Assembly (NCBI GenBank): GCA_004296145.1
Contig: SEBM01000156.1
Location: forward strand, 1 to 8,125
DNA from: Flavobacterium sp.
GTDB taxonomy: Bacteria; Bacteroidota; Bacteroidia; Flavobacteriales; Flavobacteriaceae
Length of the DNA: 8,125 bases
Direction: 5' to 3'
A model generated the notes under the pieces. That model did no database searches and was not told the DNA's origin. It worked only from the letters and a program-made list of their open reading frames with translations. Below are positions 1 through 6,653 of this stretch, piece by piece. Every line of letters begins with the position of its first letter. Positions within the stretch are counted from its first letter, which is position 1. The translations under genes were made by a program, and so were the position numbers.

Positions 1-320
1 GTAAAAATTCTTCTGTCAAAACATTGGTTTCTGCTATCAAATTCAAATGTGATTTGTACCAAAAAGCAACCGCTACTATTGAAGGTATTGCAGAAAAAGC
101 CACTATTCGTTTAGACAATAATTCAGTTTTTACCGGAACAAAATTCACTTTGAAAGAATCTAATGTAACCGCAGAAAGTTCTTCAACGGGAACTATTTTG
201 GCTGAAATCGCTGTTTCAATAGCAATTGGAGATAAAGCAGAACTTTCTCTTCTTGGAAATCCAAAAATAGAATTAACCCGTTTTTCTGAAGAAGCGAGGT
301 TGATTAAGAAACTAAAATAG
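1..320 (+). CDS. Head GIN domain (DUF2807) protein, 3' end only
   Basis: This is the C-terminal part of a gene that begins before the window; the reading frame is open from base 3 to the TAG at 318-320. A TTG at 24 lies inside the open frame and is not the real start. The visible ~106 residues are rich in Ser, Thr, Ala and Lys and alternate short beta-strand-like stretches (TATIEGIAEKATIRLDNNS, GDKAELSLLGNPKIEL). The ending, in which 'GDKAELSLLGNPKIEL' is followed by a short basic tail, matches the repetitive beta-helix end of the head GIN / putative auto-transporter adhesin family (PF10988). Such proteins are usually exported and cell-surface or periplasmic in Bacteroidota, and their function is poorly known. 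The signal peptide would lie outside the window. The gene converges on trxB and shares its terminator. The family call is by recognition of the C-terminal pattern. Confidence 0.72.
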   Translation, partial: KNSSVKTLVSAIKFKCDLYQKATATIEGIAEKATIRLDNNSVFTGTKFTLKESNVTAESSSTGTILAEIAVSIAIGDKAELSLLGNPKIELTRFSEEARLIKKLK

Positions 321-325
321 GTTTT

Positions 326-462
326 AGTCGCAGTTTTCAGTTTCAGTTTTCAGTCTGAAACTTATTAAAATAAAAAGTCCCAATCATAATCTGATTGGGA
401 CTTTTTATTTTTTAAGTCTTCTCTTCACGTTCCAGTAAAAACTGAAACTGAAAACTGCGACT
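326..462. repeat. 25-bp perfect inverted repeat flanking the shared terminator
   Basis: Bases 326-350 are the exact reverse complement of bases 438-462. Each arm is itself built from CAGTTT / CAGTTTT units (cagtttt-cagttt-cagtttt in the left arm). The arms begin 5 nt after the GIN stop codon and 5 nt after the trxB stop codon, so almost the whole convergent intergenic space is one nested palindrome. CAGTTT-type repeats of this look occur between genes in Flavobacterium from my general recollection; I cannot count copies here because the window holds only this pair. Confidence 0.85.
367..411. terminator. Bidirectional rho-independent terminator (GIN gene / trxB)
   Basis: Bases 367-386 pair perfectly with 392-411 to give a 20-bp stem with a 5-nt loop (taatc). 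The core is AGTCCCAATCA and its complement, bordered by an A-run on the left and a T-run on the right. Because both strands carry a U-tract after the GC core, it can stop transcription from the GIN gene on the + strand and from trxB on the - strand, which fits the convergent layout. Confidence 0.9.
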
Positions 463-467
463 TTTTA

Positions 468-1415
468 TTACTCTTTAGAAGCCAAATATCTTTCAGCATC
501 CAAAGCTGCCATACAACCTGTACCTGCAGCAGTAATTGCCTGACGGTAAACGTGGTCTGCAGCATCACCGGCTACAAAAACACCTGGTACATTTGTGTAA
601 GATGTTCCCGGAGTGTTTACGATATAACCCGTTTCGTCTAGTGTAATGTAATCTTTAAAAATATCTGTGTTTGGTTTGTGTCCGATTGCTACGAAGAAAC
701 CTGTTGCCGGAATTTCGATAACTTCTCCTGTAGTTTTGTTTAATGCTTTAATCGCATGCACTACATTATTATCACCTAATACTTCAACAGTATCATGATT
801 CATCAAAATCTCGATATTTTCAGTTCTGCGAACGCGTTCTTCCATAATTTTAGAAGCTCTGAATTTTTCGCTTCTTACCAACATCGTTACTTTTTTACAA
901 AGTTTAGATAAGTAATGTGCTTCTTCACAAGCAGAATCTCCTGCTCCAACAATTACCACTTCCTGATTACGGTAGAAAAATCCGTCACAAACAGCGCAGG
1001 CAGAAACTCCTCCACCCATATTTAAATAATGTTGTTCTGATGGTAATCCTAAATATTTAGCTGATGCACCTGTAGAAATAATAACAGTTTCAGCATGTAA
1101 TTCAATTGAATCGTTAATCCAAACTTTATGAATATCTCCTGAAAAATCAACTTTTGTAGCCCATCCGTCACGAATATCTGCTCCAAAACGTTTTGCTTGT
1201 TCCTGTAACTGAACCATCATTTCTGGTCCTGTAACACCATCAACATAACCTGGAAAATTTTCAACTTCATTTGTCGTAGTCAATTGACCACCCGGCTGCA
1301 TCCCCTGGTACAAAACCGGATTCATGTTAGCTCTGGCAGCATAAATAGCAGCAGTATAACCTGCAGGACCAGAACCTATAATAAGGCATTTAATTTTTTC
1401 GATTGTATCTGACAT
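468..1415 (-). CDS. trxB: Thioredoxin-disulfide reductase
   Basis: A 315-residue low-molecular-weight thioredoxin reductase, the usual length for the family. It is a cytoplasmic FAD enzyme that passes electrons from NADPH to thioredoxin. Visible motifs are the FAD dinucleotide fold GSGPAG at residues 14-19, the PGGQLTTTNEVENFPGY segment at 41-57, the redox-active disulfide C140-A-V-C143 followed by D144, the NADPH-domain GAGDSA at 157-162, and the C-terminal FAD motif GDAADHVYRQAITAAGTG at 283-300. The NADPH 2'-phosphate motif, HRRxxxR in E. coli, reads V-R-S-E-K-F-R at 180-186, so the first His and second Arg are replaced while R181 and R186 remain. The ATG at 1413-1415 gives the expected N-terminus. 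It is transcribed alone from a promoter near 1441-1448 and ends at the shared hairpin. Confidence 0.96.
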   Translation of the reverse strand: MSDTIEKIKCLIIGSGPAGYTAAIYAARANMNPVLYQGMQPGGQLTTTNEVENFPGYVDGVTGPEMMVQLQEQAKRFGADIRDGWATKVDFSGDIHKVWINDSIELHAETVIISTGASAKYLGLPSEQHYLNMGGGVSACAVCDGFFYRNQEVVIVGAGDSACEEAHYLSKLCKKVTMLVRSEKFRASKIMEERVRRTENIEILMNHDTVEVLGDNNVVHAIKALNKTTGEVIEIPATGFFVAIGHKPNTDIFKDYITLDETGYIVNTPGTSYTNVPGVFVAGDAADHVYRQAITAAGTGCMAALDAERYLASKE

Positions 1416-1440
1416 AATATGATTGTATTAATAATGAGCA

Positions 1441-1448
1441 CAAAAGTA
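1441..1448 (-). promoter_or_regulatory. trxB promoter, -7 element
   Basis: Read on the - strand the sequence is TACTTTTG, an exact match to the Bacteroidota -7 consensus TAnnTTTG. It lies 25 bp before the trxB ATG, implying a short leader. I see no good TTG at the usual -33 distance, so this is the weaker half of a promoter call. An imperfect inverted repeat at 1458-1480 covers the place where the -33 element would be. Confidence 0.5.
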
Positions 1449-1530
1449 AGTTTTTATTATCGGATTTAGGAGTCCGGATAATCAGTTTTTGCTATTCTAA
1501 AATAGAGAATTTCAAACTTTATATAAAAGA

Positions 1531-1564
1531 AAAAATCCTTTCTGCAAACACAGAAAGGATTTTT
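1531..1564 (-). terminator. Terminator of the tRNA-Pro transcript
   Basis: Bases 1531-1544 pair perfectly with 1551-1564: a 14-bp stem with a 6-nt loop. Read on the - strand it begins 1 nt after the discriminator base of tRNA-Pro and is followed by a T-rich run (1520-1535 complement). It would end tRNA transcription before the trxB promoter and so insulate trxB from the upstream tRNA unit. Confidence 0.88.
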
Positions 1565-1565
1565 G

Positions 1566-1640
1566 TCGGGGTGGCAGGATTCGAACCTGCGGCCTCCTGC
1601 TCCCAAAGCAGGCGCGATAACCGGGCTACGCTACACCCCG
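1566..1640 (-). tRNA. tRNA-Pro (anticodon UGG)
   Basis: A complete 75-nt cloverleaf on the - strand. The acceptor stem CGGGGTG pairs with CACCCCG. The D arm is GCG...CGC, and the anticodon stem CCTGC/GCAGG holds the loop TTTGGGA with anticodon TGG. A 5-nt variable region AGGCC is followed by the T arm GCAGG-TTCGAAT-CCTGC. The discriminator base is A (complement of 1566), and CCA is not encoded, as is common outside the gamma-proteobacteria. UGG can read all or most proline codons. The gene is followed directly by a strong terminator and preceded by a decayed copy of itself. Confidence 0.97.
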
Positions 1641-1642
1641 TA

Positions 1643-1720
1643 GCATTTAGACATAGAATTCGTATCTGCGTTCTTCCCGATCTCAATCGGGACGCGATAA
1701 CCGGGCTACGCTACACCCCG
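1643..1720 (-). pseudogene. Decayed tandem copy of tRNA-Pro
   Basis: Bases 1693-1722 repeat 1613-1642 exactly (30 bp, 80 bp apart), giving an intact 5' acceptor strand and D arm plus 2 nt of upstream flank. The rest still follows the tRNA layout. Where the anticodon arm should be there is a hairpin, TCCCGAT-loop-ATCGGGA (1675-1692), 18 nt instead of 17. The T-arm region keeps 13 of 17 bases against the real tRNA (1658-1674 against 1579-1595, including ATTCG and CTGCG). The 3' acceptor strand no longer pairs with CGGGGTG and there is no proline anticodon. It cannot be a working tRNA. It lies between the likely promoter and the functional gene, so it is probably transcribed as a leader. Confidence 0.75.
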
Positions 1721-1730
1721 TAAGCGGGTG

Positions 1731-1760
1731 CAAATATATATCTATTTTTTGCTTATCCAA
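1731..1760 (-). promoter_or_regulatory. Promoter of the tRNA-Pro unit
   Basis: On the - strand a -33 TTG (complement of 1758-1760) is followed after 19 nt by TATATTTG (complement of 1731-1738), an exact fit to the Bacteroidota promoter TTG-N(17-23)-TAnnTTTG. The predicted start of transcription is about 1723-1726, a few bases before the decayed tRNA copy. No equally good element separates the relic from the functional tRNA, so this promoter most likely serves both. Confidence 0.65.
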
Positions 1761-1896
1761 AACAATTTGAGAAATAAGAATATTTTATTTCTGATAGTAA
1801 ATTTCAGAATACAAATTTCCCTCCTTATCATATACATATTACCATTCACTTAACACGAAAAAAGCCTAAAAAACCCTCATCGTATCAAAATGTTAT

Positions 1897-1904
1897 TATA
1901 TTTA
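1897..1904 (+). promoter_or_regulatory. Possible promoter -7 element of the DUF2339 operon
   Basis: TATATTTA matches TAnnTTTG at all but the last base and lies 28 bp before the ATG at 1933. No clear TTG is seen at the usual -33 distance, so this is tentative. The remainder of the 1723-1932 gap is AT-rich and shows no gene, RNA fold or repeat that I can support. Confidence 0.35.
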
Positions 1905-1932
1905 CAAATCATTAACATCATCCTATTCGTCT

Positions 1933-4431
1933 ATGGAAGTTTTTCTTATAGTCCTGTTATTTTGTTTTTTAATTTATATCATTAACACGATCAAAAGTCG
2001 TTTTGATACTTTGGAAAACGATATTCAAAAGCTTAGTAAAAAATTAGACAACCTAAATACTGTTGAAAAAACAGTTGAGAAACCTATAGTTTCTCCTCCG
2101 GTTGTTATACAAAAAGAAGAAATTAAGTTTGAGAAACCTCAGGAAACTATACCAACTCCTGCCCCACTTATAAAAGAAGAAATTCCGGAAATAAAAACTG
2201 AAAGAGTTGTTTTCTCGATGGATTCAGATAAGAGTTTACAACCCGCGGCACCAAAAGTAGGTTCAAAACTATATGTTGCTCCTGTTCCTAAAAAATCATT
2301 TTGGGAAAAATTCAAAGAGCAGAATCCGGATCTAGAGAAATTTATTGGAGAAAACCTAATCAATAAAATCGGAGTTTTAATTCTGGTTTTGGGAATTAGC
2401 TATTTTGTAAAATATGCTATTGACAAAGACTGGATAAACGAACCTGCACGTGTGGGAATCGGCATTTTGTGCGGTGCACTTGTTATGGCAATTGCGCATA
2501 AACTACGCAAAAGTTATGCTGCGTTTAGTTCTGTTATTGTCGCGGGCGCCATCGCAATTTTCTATTTTACAATCGGGATTGCATTTCATGATTACCATTT
2601 ATTCAGTCAGACTGTTGCTTTTAGCATCATGGTGATTATTACGGCTTTTAGTGCTTTGATTTCATTATCTTATAACAGAATAGAACTTGCTGTACTTTCT
2701 TTACTCGGAGGATTTGCCGTTCCTTTTATGGTCAGCACAGGCGAAGGAAATTATGTTGTTTTATTTACCTATATAAGTATTCTGAATATTGGAATTTTAG
2801 CTTTAGCTTATTATAAAAAATGGAATCTGGTTAATATTCTTTCGTATGTTTTTACCGTTTTATTATATGGCGGATGGCTTTCGCAGGAATTACAAAACGA
2901 AAAACCGCATTTTCTTGGAGCGTTAATCTTTGGTTTTATTTTCTATTTTATTTTTATTCTGATGAATATCATCAACAATATCAGAACAAAAGGGGAATTT
3001 TCTATTGCACAATTAACCATTTTAGCCAGCAATACCTTTTTGTTTTATGCAGCAGGTATGGCAATTTTAGATTCTTATCATCCCGAATTACGAGGTTTAT
3101 TTACAACTGCAATTGCATTGCTAAATTTAATATACGCTTGGTTTTTATACAAGAAATTTGGTTTGGACAAAAAAGCGGTTTATCTGCTTATTGGTTTAAC
3201 ATTAACTTTTATAACACTCGCTGTGCCAATTCAGTTTGAAGGAAATTATATTACCTTATTCTGGGCGGCAGAAGCTGTTTTGTTATTATGGCTTTCGCAG
3301 AAATCAAAAATCAGCAGTTATCGTTTTGGGTCTGTAATTGTACACGGCTTAATGATAATAAGCCTTGTAATGGATTGGAATAAATATTATAATGGCGATG
3401 ATGTTTTAAATATTATACTAAATCCGATATTTACAACTGGCTTATTTGCTGTAATTTCTTTATTCAGCATTTGGTTTTTATTAAAGAAAGAAACTGAAAC
3501 TGTCCAATTACTTGGTTTTCGCTTTAATCCCGAAAAATACAGAAGCTTTATTTTAATACTGGGCTTTGTAATTGGCTATTTGACAGGAATATTTGAAGTT
3601 GCATATCAATCTAATATGACAATAGAAAATTCCAGCTCGGCAGCTTCTTTGCCAATTTTATATCACTTAACATTCTTTGCTTTACTTGCCGGATATTTAG
3701 CAAGAAAGAAAACAGAAACCGGAAATCAGGGTGCAACTTTAATTGCAGTTGTAAATATCATTTTGTTTGCATTTTGGTTCATTCGTTATGCCTTTACAGA
3801 AACCGAAGATATTTTAATTGTCGGCGAAGGCCAGCCAATAGCGTTTTACCTTCATTATATCCATTTATTAATTATCATTTATTTTGCTTACCTAATCTAT
3901 AAACTGAATTCAGAAAAACCGGTTTTTTCTTTATTTACTAAAAAAAGCTTTGCCTGGATCGCTGCTTTTATTGTCATTTATATTGCCAGCACAGAATTAA
4001 TGCTTCATGGTGTCAAATTATTAAATTCGCCAACAACTGTAGCACAAATTCATGCAAGTGATATGTTTAAAACTGAAAAGATGGATCCGGCTTATATCCG
4101 CCAGACTTTAGCTTACGATACTATGGAAGTAGCGAGAATCAAAATAGTCAAAACCGGTTTTCCTGTGCTTTGGGGAATTTTGGCCTTTGTATTTTTAATT
4201 ATCGGAATAAAAAAACAAACAAAAGCACTCCGAATAATTGCTTTAACTTTACTCGGATTAACGATTGCAAAATTATTTCTATACGACATCAGCAATATTT
4301 CTGAAACCGGAAAAATAATCTCATTCATTCTTTTAGGAATTCTGATTCTGATTATTTCTTTCGTATATCAAAAAATTAAAGTCTTAGTTATAGACGAAAA
4401 CAAGCCTGAAAAAACAAATGAAACTGAATAA
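1933..4431 (+). CDS. DUF2339 polytopic membrane protein
   Basis: An 832-residue, very hydrophobic inner-membrane protein of the DUF2339 family (PF10101, COG5373), function unknown. Order: an N-terminal membrane segment (3-18); a coiled-coil-like charged stretch (22-50); a Pro/Glu/Lys-rich linker (50-135); then about 21-22 further membrane segments. Family hallmarks are GENLINKIGVLILVLG with KYAIDKDWI (139-168), LLGGFAVPF and GEGNYVVLF (257-278), AVP...EGNYITLFWAAEAVLLLWL (430-454), and the C-terminal KLFLYDISNISETGKIISF block (780-798). The EGNYxxLF element occurs twice (271-278 and 436-443), suggesting internal duplication. One soluble loop of note lies at 691-742. The ATG at 1933 places the first membrane segment at the very N-terminus. 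The gene overlaps the DUF3999 gene by 14 nt, so the two are probably cotranscribed and translationally coupled. Confidence 0.9.
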   Translation: MEVFLIVLLFCFLIYIINTIKSRFDTLENDIQKLSKKLDNLNTVEKTVEKPIVSPPVVIQKEEIKFEKPQETIPTPAPLIKEEIPEIKTERVVFSMDSDKSLQPAAPKVGSKLYVAPVPKKSFWEKFKEQNPDLEKFIGENLINKIGVLILVLGISYFVKYAIDKDWINEPARVGIGILCGALVMAIAHKLRKSYAAFSSVIVAGAIAIFYFTIGIAFHDYHLFSQTVAFSIMVIITAFSALISLSYNRIELAVLSLLGGFAVPFMVSTGEGNYVVLFTYISILNIGILALAYYKKWNLVNILSYVFTVLLYGGWLSQELQNEKPHFLGALIFGFIFYFIFILMNIINNIRTKGEFSIAQLTILASNTFLFYAAGMAILDSYHPELRGLFTTAIALLNLIYAWFLYKKFGLDKKAVYLLIGLTLTFITLAVPIQFEGNYITLFWAAEAVLLLWLSQKSKISSYRFGSVIVHGLMIISLVMDWNKYYNGDDVLNIILNPIFTTGLFAVISLFSIWFLLKKETETVQLLGFRFNPEKYRSFILILGFVIGYLTGIFEVAYQSNMTIENSSSAASLPILYHLTFFALLAGYLARKKTETGNQGATLIAVVNIILFAFWFIRYAFTETEDILIVGEGQPIAFYLHYIHLLIIIYFAYLIYKLNSEKPVFSLFTKKSFAWIAAFIVIYIASTELMLHGVKLLNSPTTVAQIHASDMFKTEKMDPAYIRQTLAYDTMEVARIKIVKTGFPVLWGILAFVFLIIGIKKQTKALRIIALTLLGLTIAKLFLYDISNISETGKIISFILLGILILIISFVYQKIKVLVIDENKPEKTNETE

Positions 4432-5644
4432 ATTTATACTATTATTATTGCTGACCAATTTTTGTTTTGGTCAATTTCAAACCGCTGGAAAACTAAAAGG
4501 AGTTTCTCAGAATGGCTTTCATGAAATTAGATTATCAACGGAGATCCGGTCATTTTCCAAACAGGATTTAAGCGACATCAGAATATTTAATTCTAAAGAA
4601 AATGAGATTCCGTATTTCATTCAAAACAGTACGAATACTTCTTTTGATAGTTTTACGGAATATCCGATAATTTCAAAAATAGCTGTACCTAAAAAAAATA
4701 CTTCTATTATTATTGAAGTTCCATCGACTAAAAACAACAAACAGCTTTCAATTTTTATTGCCAATTCTGATGCTGTAAAAAAATATTCGGTTTCAGGAAG
4801 TGACGACCAAAAAGAATGGTTCGGAATATCTGATTCACAAACTTTATATGATTTAAACAGCCCTGCAGAAACCAGTGTTGTAAAAACTATTTCATATCCT
4901 TTAAGTACGTACAAATATTTAAAAATAGATTTTGACGACAAGAAAACACTTCCGGTCAATATTTTAAAAGTTGGAAATTTTACCACAAATATCCAAACCC
5001 AAAGTCTTGATCTGATTGTTCCGAAAAAAATAGAGACAACTGAAATTCATTCTAAAAAAGAAACCCAAATTCATGTTCTTTTTGACAGGCCGCAAGTTAT
5101 AAATCAGGTTGTTTTTGAAATTTCGAAACCAACTTATTATAACCGAGAAGTTGTAATCTACAGAAAAGCAACACGCGAAGTAAAAAGAAAATCTCAAATT
5201 TATGATGAAGAGATTGCTTCTTTTGAATTAAATTCTAATGTAACAAACAGTTTTACAATTCCGGAAATACTGGAGAAAGAAATTTTTATAAAAATTGAAA
5301 ATCAGGATAATCTGCCGCTGATGGTTTCTTCTGTAAAATTCAATCAAAAACCAATTTCAATTATTGCTGATCTGGAAGCTGGTGAAAGCTATACGCTTAA
5401 AACAGGAAACAAAAGTTTAACGCAACCCGATTACGATCTTTCTAATTTCAAAAACAATATTGGAGCTGTTTTGCCACAAATCAATATTTATGATATCAAA
5501 CACAAAACAGAAGTTAAAAGTATAGTTCAGGACAAATCCTTCTGGCAGCAATCCTGGTTTATGTGGTTTTGTATTATTGTAGGCGCTGTTACTATTTTAT
5601 TTTTTACGGCAAGTTTGGTAAAAGATTTAAAAAAGCAAAACTAA
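4418..5644 (+). CDS. DUF3999 family exported, membrane-anchored protein
   Basis: A 408-residue protein matching the DUF3999 family (PF13163), whose genes are commonly found next to DUF2339 genes. Residues 1-18 form a signal peptide (MKLNKFILLL start, likely cut after CFG); Cys16 does not sit in a proper lipobox. Residues 20-370 are beta-rich and periplasmic. The stretch 122-188 (KKYSVSGSDDQKEWFGI ... YKYLKIDFD ... ILKVGNF) has the layout of a discoidin/F5-8-type carbohydrate-binding sandwich, and 216-308 looks like a second similar module; this fold reading is my inference. A single membrane segment at about 379-400 and a short basic tail (VKDLKKQN) anchor it in the inner membrane. The ATG at 4418 lies inside the end of the upstream gene (14-nt overlap), implying coupled synthesis. 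No catalytic motif is recognisable. Confidence 0.82.
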   Translation: MKLNKFILLLLLTNFCFGQFQTAGKLKGVSQNGFHEIRLSTEIRSFSKQDLSDIRIFNSKENEIPYFIQNSTNTSFDSFTEYPIISKIAVPKKNTSIIIEVPSTKNNKQLSIFIANSDAVKKYSVSGSDDQKEWFGISDSQTLYDLNSPAETSVVKTISYPLSTYKYLKIDFDDKKTLPVNILKVGNFTTNIQTQSLDLIVPKKIETTEIHSKKETQIHVLFDRPQVINQVVFEISKPTYYNREVVIYRKATREVKRKSQIYDEEIASFELNSNVTNSFTIPEILEKEIFIKIENQDNLPLMVSSVKFNQKPISIIADLEAGESYTLKTGNKSLTQPDYDLSNFKNNIGAVLPQINIYDIKHKTEVKSIVQDKSFWQQSWFMWFCIIVGAVTILFFTASLVKDLKKQN

Positions 5645-5669
5645 AATTCAATTTAATATTCACACACTT

Positions 5670-5701
5670 TGAAAATTCAAATTTTGGTTTTCACCTTTTT
5701 T
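5670..5701 (+). terminator. Possible weak terminator after the DUF3999 gene
   Basis: TGAAAA at 5670-5675 pairs with TTTTCA at 5688-5693, extendable by two T-G wobble pairs, and is followed by CC and a run of six T (5696-5701). The stem is AT-rich and weak, so termination here is uncertain. Confidence 0.3.
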
Positions 5702-5880
5702 GATGAAATAAATGAAAAAAACAAGGCTGAATTTCGTTGCTATTTTTCTTTATAACCCAACTCAAATTCTTGGAAACACCCACCAAACAACGATTGACCG
5801 AGGTTTATCAAATGTTAACAAAATAGATTTTCAAAAACCATAAATAATTGTATTTTTACGGTTCAAAATTCAGAAAATAA
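5702..5880 (+). promoter_or_regulatory. parAB upstream region with possible -7 element
   Basis: This 179-bp stretch has no credible gene. The best promoter-like element is TATTTTTA at 5851-5858, one base from TAnnTTTG and 22 bp before the parA ATG; its end (TTTAC) matches the candidate before the DUF2339 gene. There is no clear TTG at the -33 distance. I find no parS-like palindrome or SD sequence here. Confidence 0.35.
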
Positions 5881-6648
5881 ATGGGCAAAATCATTGCGAT
5901 TGCTAATCAAAAAGGAGGCGTTGGAAAGACTACTACATCTGTAAATCTTGCAGCCTCATTAGGTGTTTTAGAAAAAAAAGTATTATTGATCGATGCTGAT
6001 CCTCAGGCAAATGCTACGTCTGGTCTTGGAATTGACGTAGAGTCTGTAGAAATTGGTACCTATCAGATACTTGAACACAGTCACACCCCAAAAGAAACTG
6101 TTGTTAAATGTTCAGCCCCAAATGTGGATGTGATACCTGCTCACATTGACCTTGTTGCCATCGAAATCGAATTGGTTGATAAAGAAAACAGAGAATACAT
6201 GCTTAAAAAAGCATTGGAAAGCGTTAAAGACGAATATGATTATATCATTATCGACTGCGCACCTTCTTTGGGCTTACTGACTTTGAATGCTTTGACAGCA
6301 TCTGATTCTGTGGTTATTCCTATTCAATGTGAATATTTTGCACTTGAAGGATTAGGAAAATTATTGAACACTATAAAAAGTATTCAGAAAATACATAACC
6401 CTGATCTTGATATCGAAGGATTGTTGCTTACAATGTATGATTCAAGATTACGTTTATCTAATCAGGTTGTAGAAGAAGTTCAGAAACACTTTAACGATAT
6501 GGTTTTTGACACCGTTATTCAGCGAAATGTAAAATTGAGCGAAGCTCCAAGTTTTGGTGAAAGTATCATTAACTACGATGCAACAAGCAAAGGTGCAGTT
6601 AATTACATTCATTTAGCTCAGGAAATTATAAAGAAAAACAGTAAATAG
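5881..6648 (+). CDS. parA: Chromosome partitioning ATPase ParA (Soj)
   Basis: A 255-residue ParA/Soj-type ATPase, the normal size for a chromosomal ParA without the N-terminal DNA-binding domain of plasmid type Ia. It dimerises on ATP, binds the nucleoid non-specifically, and is stimulated by ParB to move origins apart. Motifs are the deviant Walker A KGGVGKTTT at 11-19 with the signature Lys11 and Lys16, the Walker A' LLIDADPQANATSGLG at 35-50, Walker B YIIIDCAPSLG at 121-131, and the conserved RNVKLSEAPSFG at 215-226. The ATG at 5881 begins directly at the first beta-strand (MGKIIAIANQ), which is typical. parB starts 5 nt after its stop, so the two are one operon. Confidence 0.96.
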   Translation: MGKIIAIANQKGGVGKTTTSVNLAASLGVLEKKVLLIDADPQANATSGLGIDVESVEIGTYQILEHSHTPKETVVKCSAPNVDVIPAHIDLVAIEIELVDKENREYMLKKALESVKDEYDYIIIDCAPSLGLLTLNALTASDSVVIPIQCEYFALEGLGKLLNTIKSIQKIHNPDLDIEGLLLTMYDSRLRLSNQVVEEVQKHFNDMVFDTVIQRNVKLSEAPSFGESIINYDATSKGAVNYIHLAQEIIKKNSK

Positions 6649-6653
6649 TTTTT

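Noticed and set aside
24..320. TTG at 24 as a start codon for a 98-residue protein
   Set aside because: The frame is open upstream to the window edge and the product is clearly the tail of a longer protein.
326..462. Repeated CAGTTT units as a CRISPR array
   Set aside because: The units are 6-7 bp, arranged as inverted arms, with no spacers and no cas genes.
1613..1722. 30-bp tRNA direct repeat as attachment sites of an integrated element
   Set aside because: The copies are only 80 bp apart with no integrase, the repeat is the 5' half rather than the usual 3' half of the tRNA, and the intervening DNA aligns with tRNA sequence, so tandem duplication fits better.
2139..2363. Antisense reading frame inside the DUF2339 gene
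   Set aside because: It lies opposite the Pro/Glu-rich linker of a well-supported gene, and its translation has no recognisable domain or start context.
2441..2458. CACGTG core (2447-2452) as a possible parS site
   Set aside because: The flanks do not fit the parS palindrome TGTTTCACGTGAAACA; it lies inside the DUF2339 coding region, and no other CACGTG palindrome with suitable flanks was found near parAB.
2874..3239. 121-residue + strand frame inside the DUF2339 gene
   Set aside because: It is an out-of-frame shadow of the membrane protein, rich in Phe, Tyr and Asn from shifted AT-rich codons.
4621..5197. Two antisense frames opposite the DUF3999 gene
   Set aside because: Both are mirror readings of a strongly supported coding region and show no family features or promoter.
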